A stretch of 26,606 nt of DNA, from NCBI GenBank assembly GCA_002503215.1, contig DARG01000026.1, positions 1 to 26,606 on the forward strand, written 5' to 3'. Under the pieces are notes generated by a model. It ran no database searches. It had not been told where the DNA came from and was given only the letters and a program-made list of their open reading frames with translations. Position numbers and translations under genes: made by a program. Of the stretch, positions 22,618 through 26,606 are shown one piece after another; the stretch's first letter is position 1, and each line of letters starts with the position of its first letter. The stretch comes from Candidatus Parvarchaeota archaeon UBA446 (lineage in GTDB: Archaea > Nanobdellota > Nanobdellia > Parvarchaeales > Parvarchaeaceae).

Positions 22618-23250
22618 ATGATGATATATAGGATTGTGTCTAGGAAACTAGGTAAAAAAGAGGATTTTATCTACTTCGCTGTGAATTATATAGCTCCTTC
22701 TATGATTAAAGTTTCTTCTAATACCAAACTGTGTTTCAACTCTAAGATATATGTTGATGATGATATCGCTTATTACAATAAAAAATATTTAGGAAAAATT
22801 ATAGATTACAAAAGTTCATCAGATATTATCGTAAGTACCGATTACAGTATAAAATACACAGGAGGATATTCTCTGGATGGTAAAAAGATATTCTTAGACA
22901 AGAATTTTCCCAAATCTATAACAGTGAAAGGCAAGGCAGTAAATACAGTCGATAGCATAGCAAGGCATCATGAGCTAGTAGAAAAATGGATGATAGATCT
23001 TGGTTACAAATATGCTTATTCACATAGGATAGCTACTTCCGTAGAAAGGGAATTTATAAGTATGCTTGGAATCAATTGGAACGATTATGATAAATATCTC
23101 GGTAGACATTTACATGAGAATTACAGAAGAAAATTAGAAAATAGCCCTTTGGATTTAGATTTAATACCTTACGTAGAATCAAAGGATACATTAGCTCTAA
23201 AAGAAATAAAAGAAAGCATAAACACTATGATAATTGACATAGCTCAATAA
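22618..23250 (+). CDS. Uncharacterised protein with HExxE motif
   Basis: A 210-residue protein from ATG 22618 (a TTG at 22609 would add three residues; the ATG is preferred). The N-terminal half is strand-rich. The middle has 'ARHHELVEKWMIDLGYKYAYSHRIATSVE'-type spacing: H118-E119-x2-E122 in a helix, then His136 and Glu143, which resembles a zincin-like HExxE...H metal site. I know of no confident family. The last 60 residues are mainly helical. A metallopeptidase-like or structural metal-binding role is possible, but a chance motif cannot be excluded. The gene is followed after 47 nt by the HIT protein with its own TATA. Confidence 0.6.
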   Translation: MMIYRIVSRKLGKKEDFIYFAVNYIAPSMIKVSSNTKLCFNSKIYVDDDIAYYNKKYLGKIIDYKSSSDIIVSTDYSIKYTGGYSLDGKKIFLDKNFPKSITVKGKAVNTVDSIARHHELVEKWMIDLGYKYAYSHRIATSVEREFISMLGINWNDYDKYLGRHLHENYRRKLENSPLDLDLIPYVESKDTLALKEIKESINTMIIDIAQ

Positions 23251-23268
23251 AACTAAGAATAAAATAAA

Positions 23269-23278
23269 GTTTAATAAT
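23269..23278 (+). promoter_or_regulatory. TATA-like element of the HIT gene
   Basis: GTTTAATAAT centred about 25 nt before the ATG at 23298, implying a leaderless mRNA distinct from the upstream gene. Confidence 0.45.
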
Positions 23279-23297
23279 CCGTAAGCCTTTATCTTTT

Positions 23298-23726
23298 ATG
23301 AGTAATTGTATATTCTGTAGTATAGCAGAAAGAAAACAATCCGCGGAAATAGTTTTTGAAGACAAAGACTTTATTGCCTTTCTTGACAAGAGCCCAATAT
23401 TCAAAGGGCATACTCTGTTAGTGCCTAAGAAACATATACAAACTATATTGGATTTTCCGGATAACGAATTGATGAAAATGATAACAGATGTAAAACTACT
23501 TTCTATTGCAATAAAATCAGCATTAGAGTGCGACGGAATACTGCTTATAAATAATAACATAATTAGTCAAAGCGTACCTCATTTTCACATGCATATCATA
23601 CCAAGAAGAAAAGGAGAAGTACTAAAAGGATTCATGTGGCCAAGAACCAGATACAAAGACAATGAGTACGAAGAATTTGGAAAGAAGATAGCAGTAGCGG
23701 TAAAATCTCTTGAAGAAAGCATTTAA
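23298..23726 (+). CDS. HIT-family nucleotide hydrolase/transferase
   Basis: A 142-residue histidine-triad protein, which hydrolyses or transfers nucleotidyl groups such as AMP-lysine or dinucleoside polyphosphates. The catalytic triad H95-F-H97-M-H99 lies in 'VPHFHMHIIPR'. An N-terminal 'SNCIFCSIA' supplies two cysteines (Cys4, Cys7) of the common zinc-stabilised Hint/HIT branch. 'AFLDKSPIFKGHTLLVPKKH' is the characteristic second strand and loop. Length is normal. The exact substrate is not predictable. Confidence 0.92.
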   Translation: MSNCIFCSIAERKQSAEIVFEDKDFIAFLDKSPIFKGHTLLVPKKHIQTILDFPDNELMKMITDVKLLSIAIKSALECDGILLINNNIISQSVPHFHMHIIPRRKGEVLKGFMWPRTRYKDNEYEEFGKKIAVAVKSLEESI

Positions 23727-23728
23727 AT
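23721..23728 (+). promoter_or_regulatory. TATA element inside the HIT gene end
   Basis: ATTTAAAT overlapping the HIT stop codon, centred 27 nt before ATG 23752. This spacing is what decides the start of the next gene at 23752 rather than the upstream ATG at 23710. Confidence 0.5.
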
Positions 23729-23751
23729 ATGTTAATATCCTAAAGGTTACT

Positions 23752-24720
23752 ATGGTGTCTAATAGGGCTATATTGCCAATTATCATATCCTTTGTTCTTT
23801 TAGTATTTGTGTTAGGTTCAGTTCATGCTGCAGGAATAGGTACTTCAAAAGTAACGCTTACACAGTCATCTGTAAACATCTCGCAAGGTTCCTCAGCTAA
23901 TATTGGTTTTACAATAACTTTAGTGAGTGGAACCAAATGGGGAACCAGTCTAGCAGAAAGTCCTTCCAATAACTACATAACATTCTCTCCAAGTTTATCT
24001 GATCAAGACCCCTCGTACAGTGGTACACTTACAGTAAACGTTGCTAAGAATACGCCTCCGGGAACATATACGTTCAATGTGTCTGCGACAGGCGACGATC
24101 CTTCCACATCTTCTGTTCAATTAACAGTTTACGTATCTAAAGTAAACACAACGACTCCAATTTCTGTAACACCTCCTACAACTACAACTGCTAAGCCTGT
24201 GAATTACTTTGATTATGTAGGATTTATCTTCATAGTTATAATCGCAGTTATCTTAGGCCTAGGTTTTTCCATGAAAAAGAAGTTTATAAAAGCTGCCAAT
24301 TACACTATGTTAGTTTCTATAGTTCTAAGCCTTATAGCAGCAGTTTATCTTTTAATTTATGATAGTCTTTTAAGAAATTCAGGCATGCTGCATTATGATA
24401 TTCTTATCGTTTTCTTTGTACTTACTATAATATTAGCATATCTAGTATATGCAAACAAAAAGATGCATAGAAATGCATTGCTTGTGTTGGGTAGTTTATC
24501 TGCTTTGTTTGTATTAGCGATGTTTTTAGATGCAATCTTAGGTCTGCCTTTAACTAGCATCTCTGGTTCATTATCCTATGGTTTTAATTATCTTTTTGGT
24601 TTCGGCGCAGCTGGTACAGCATCTTCTTATAGTATCTCATTCGCTTTCAGTCTTTTGCTATTAAGTGTGACAGCAACGTCTCTTTTAAGCCTGTTACAAT
24701 ATTTTATCAATAAAAAATAA
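23752..24720 (+). CDS. Secreted Ig-like domain fused to multi-TM membrane domain
   Basis: A 322-residue protein when started at ATG 23752, which gives a clean signal peptide ('ISFVLLVFVLGSVHAAG', cleavage expected after VHA) and lies 27 nt after a TATA box. Starting at 23710 would prepend 14 residues overlapping the HIT gene. Residues about 27-130 are an Ig-like beta domain ('VNISQGSSANIGFTI ... GTYTFNVSATG'), then a Thr/Pro-rich linker with sequons, then about five or six TM helices. This resembles archaeal surface proteins with an external sandwich domain anchored by helices. Function unknown; the linker is a plausible N-glycosylation target. Confidence 0.75.
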   Translation: MVSNRAILPIIISFVLLVFVLGSVHAAGIGTSKVTLTQSSVNISQGSSANIGFTITLVSGTKWGTSLAESPSNNYITFSPSLSDQDPSYSGTLTVNVAKNTPPGTYTFNVSATGDDPSTSSVQLTVYVSKVNTTTPISVTPPTTTTAKPVNYFDYVGFIFIVIIAVILGLGFSMKKKFIKAANYTMLVSIVLSLIAAVYLLIYDSLLRNSGMLHYDILIVFFVLTIILAYLVYANKKMHRNALLVLGSLSALFVLAMFLDAILGLPLTSISGSLSYGFNYLFGFGAAGTASSYSISFAFSLLLLSVTATSLLSLLQYFINKK

Positions 24721-24925
24721 AGTTTATAAAATACTAAAATTTTTATAATAAATATAATTTTTGTGTAATAATTATTTATAAATTAAAGTAATAAACGAAT
24801 CATAAAAAGTAAGGTCTGCTATAAATATAAAAATAACAATAAAAATTATTAATAAAGATAATGTAAATATAATATATTAAATATATTATTATTTTTCATT
24901 TTTAATGCTTTTAAAATACAAAAAG

Positions 24926-24933
24926 TATTTAAG
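24926..24933 (+). promoter_or_regulatory. TATA element of the rRNA transcript
   Basis: TATTTAAG, the best TATA match in the stretch upstream of the 16S rRNA. It predicts transcription starting around 24955 and a leader of about 150 nt, consistent with GC content rising from that point. Other AT boxes exist in this very AT-rich region, so the choice is tentative. Confidence 0.45.
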
Positions 24934-24958
24934 TAAGAATAAGCAAATAAAGTAATTA

Positions 24959-25024
24959 TCTGTATATCCCGGATACGCAGGAGTGCTGTATTCAGTGCTG
25001 TGATTGCATCTTTTCATATACAGA
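24959..25024 (+). repeat. Inverted repeat in the 16S rRNA leader
   Basis: TCTGTATAT (24959-24967) and its exact complement ATATACAGA (25016-25024) can form a 9-bp stem closing a 48-nt loop in the transcribed leader. It begins close to the predicted start of transcription. It might fold the leader or assist early rRNA assembly; function not known. Confidence 0.5.
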
Positions 25025-25107
25025 AAATCGTTTGATGCTTTAAAAAGCAAATGAAAAACAATGAGTGCGTGAATTTCATATTTATGCATGATGATGTTAA
25101 TGCACCA

Positions 25108-26606
25108 ATTCCAGTTGATCCTGCTGGAGGTCACTGCTATTGGGATTCGAATGAGACATGCAAGTTCATCTGCCGGGTAACGGTAGATTGCGTACGGCTG
25201 AGGCAACACATAGATAACGTAACGTTAGGAAGAGGATATCCTCGGGAAACTGAGGTTAATACTCTATAGCAATAATATCTGAAACGATTTTATTGTTAAA
25301 GCTTATTTCTAATACCGAGATAATGTGCCTAACGATCGGTCTATGCCTGATTAGACTGTTGGTGAGGTAACGGCCCACCAAATCTAAGATCAGTAGGGGC
25401 CATGAGAGTGGTTTCCCCCAGAAGGGTACTGAGACAAGGACCCTAGCACTACGGTGTGCAGCAGTCCCGAAAACTCCACAATGCGCGCAAGCGTGATGAG
25501 GGAATCCCAAGTGTTCTTTCCGTTTCGGAAGGAACTTTTGCCACGTTTTGAAATGGCGTGGCGAATAAGGGCTGGGCAAGCGGGTGCCAGCAGCCGCGGT
25601 AATACCCGCGGCCCGAGTTGTGACCATTATTATTGAGTCTAAAGCGTTCGTAGCTGGTTTGGATAGTTTGTGCTTAAATCTTTTCGTTTAACGAAAAGGC
25701 ATGGTATAAATACTTCCAGACTAGAGGCCGGGAGGGGAGATGGGAACTTTTCGGGTAGGAGTAAAATCCTTTAATCCGAAAAAGACCACCAATAGCGAAG
25801 GCACATCTCCAGAACGGACCTGACGGTGAGGGACGAAGGCTAGGAGAACAAACCGGATCAGATACCCGGGTAGCCCTAGCAGTAAACGCTGCTTACTATA
25901 CGTTGCATTTTCTTGAGAAAATGCAGTGTGACAGCGAAGGCGTTAAGTAAGCCACTTGGGGAGTATAATCGCAAGGTCGAAACTTAAAGGAATTGGCGGG
26001 GGAGCACAAAAACGGGTGAAGTTTGCGGTTTAATTGGATTCAACTCCGGGAATCTTACCAGAAGCGACAGCAATATGAAGGCCAGTCTGAAGAACTTGCC
26101 AAATGCGCTGAAAGGTGTTGCATGGCCATCATCAGTTAGTATCTTGAGACGTCCCGTTAAGTCGGGTAACTAACAAGACCCTCTTCTATATTTGCTAACA
26201 TGCAATCCGTTGTGAATGAGCAAAATATAGAGACAGCTTTCGAAAGAAAGAGGAAGGTGAGGGCGACGGTAGGTCAGTACGACCCTAATCCTCTGGGCTA
26301 CACGCGAATTGCAATGGTAAAGGCAATAGGATGCCACTCCGAAAGGAGGAGCTAATCCCCGAATCTTTACCCTAGTTCGGATCGAGGTCTGTAACTCGGC
26401 CTCGTGAAGGCGGAATCCGTAGTAACCGCGTTTCAACAAAGCGCGGTGAATACTTTCCTGCTCCTTGCACACACTGCCCGTCAAACCAAACAAGTTGGAT
26501 TTAGATGAGATTGTCGTTATGCGATAACCGAATCTAGGTTCAGTGAGTAGGGTTAAGTCGCCACAAGGTAGCCGTATGGGAACATGCGGCTGGATCACCT
26601 CCTTTA
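25108..26606 (+). rRNA. rrs: 16S ribosomal RNA
   Basis: Full-length archaeal small-subunit rRNA of about 1,499 nt. Landmarks: 5' ATTCCAGTTGATCCTGCTGG at 25108, the 530-loop GTGCCAGCAGCCGCGGTAA near 25587, AAAGGAATTGGCGGGGGAGC near 25986, and the 3' end CTGGATCACCTCCTTTA carrying the anti-Shine-Dalgarno sequence. Helix 45 is present as stem GTATG/CATGC with loop GGAA, the KsgA target. The length is normal, so there is no rRNA intron. The window stops at the mature 3' end, so the linkage to 23S is unseen. Confidence 0.97.

Larger units (their letters stand above)
24721..25107. other. AT-rich intergenic and 16S rRNA leader
   Basis: The 387 nt before the 16S gene contain no convincing protein gene. 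The left two-thirds (to about 24925) are extremely AT-rich with several T runs that could end the upstream transcript. The right part holds the rRNA promoter and a leader of about 150 nt with a 9-bp inverted repeat (24959-24967 with 25016-25024). The leader probably provides one half of the 16S processing stem; the other half would lie beyond the window. Confidence 0.6.

Noticed and set aside
23710..23751. Upstream ATG (23710) as start of the Ig-like membrane protein
   Set aside because: It overlaps the HIT coding region, puts 14 charged residues ahead of a clean signal peptide, and ignores the TATA box exactly 27 nt before ATG 23752.
25256..25627. Open frames inside the 16S rRNA on both strands (e.g. 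25256-25627, 25454-25636, 26170-26598)
   Set aside because: They coincide with conserved rRNA sequence and have no protein-family features.
1..26606. CRISPR arrays, insertion sequences, prophage or integrase genes
   Set aside because: No regularly spaced direct repeats, transposase motifs, terminal inverted repeats or phage-type genes were seen.

Overview
The window reads as an AT-rich, gene-dense archaeal genome fragment. Its information-processing genes are archaeal: eL40, eL21, RpoF, TFE, Cbf5, DUF655 and an Rpp30-like RNase P subunit. Most mRNAs look leaderless, with an AT-rich TATA element about 24-28 nt before the ATG. A complete archaeal 16S rRNA ends exactly at the right edge. Low GC, tight packing, a thermopsin-type acid protease and tRNA introns suit an ultrasmall acidophilic (DPANN, ARMAN/Parvarchaeum-like) archaeon. 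That placement is inference; no database was searched.

Layout. 1-3.4 kb: a SecE-like tail at the edge, an Rpp30-like protein, eL40, a site-2 protease, TFE and a small Cys-rich membrane protein. 3.4-7.7 kb: a degenerate Nudix protein, then on the minus strand an overlapping run of membrane protein, YchF-like GTPase, KsgA/Dim1 and a second site-2 protease, followed by a PAC2 proteasome-assembly chaperone under its own promoter. 7.7-14.9 kb: a surface-glycosylation block (flippase, cupin phosphoglucose isomerase, AglB oligosaccharyltransferase) running into cytidylate kinase and cbf5. 14.9-18.2 kb: tRNA-Pro(CGG), a Na+/H+ antiporter, tRNA-Leu with anticodon AAG, the eL21-rpoF-DUF655 cluster, an intron-bearing tRNA-Trp(CCA) and a membrane protein. 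18.3-24.7 kb: DUF763, a 14-TM MFS transporter, membrane-anchored thermopsin, an HExxE protein of unknown function, a HIT protein and an Ig-like membrane protein. 24.7-26.6 kb: the rRNA promoter/leader and 16S rRNA.

The standout is cbf5. Its reading frame is interrupted by an in-frame TGA inside the catalytic GTLDP motif. The interruption is exactly 12 nt (14097-14108) and sits in a bulge-helix-bulge structure of the kind cut by the archaeal tRNA-splicing endonuclease; removing it restores the catalytic aspartate and a 332-residue protein. The 3' splice element (GAAGAAA) is identical to that of the tRNA-Trp intron 3.5 kb away, so mRNA and tRNA splicing may share one signal here. Other oddities are the A34 anticodon of tRNA-Leu, a tRNA-Trp whose first base is the last base of the DUF655 stop codon, and a TFE zinc ribbon that lost one cysteine.

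The genes group into translation and RNA maturation (Rpp30, KsgA and its 16S substrate, Cbf5, tRNAs, ribosomal proteins), transcription (TFE, RpoF), protein quality control (two S2P proteases, PAC2, thermopsin) and envelope/ion homeostasis (flippase, AglB, antiporter, MFS). The many N-glycosylation sequons in thermopsin make it a plausible AglB substrate.
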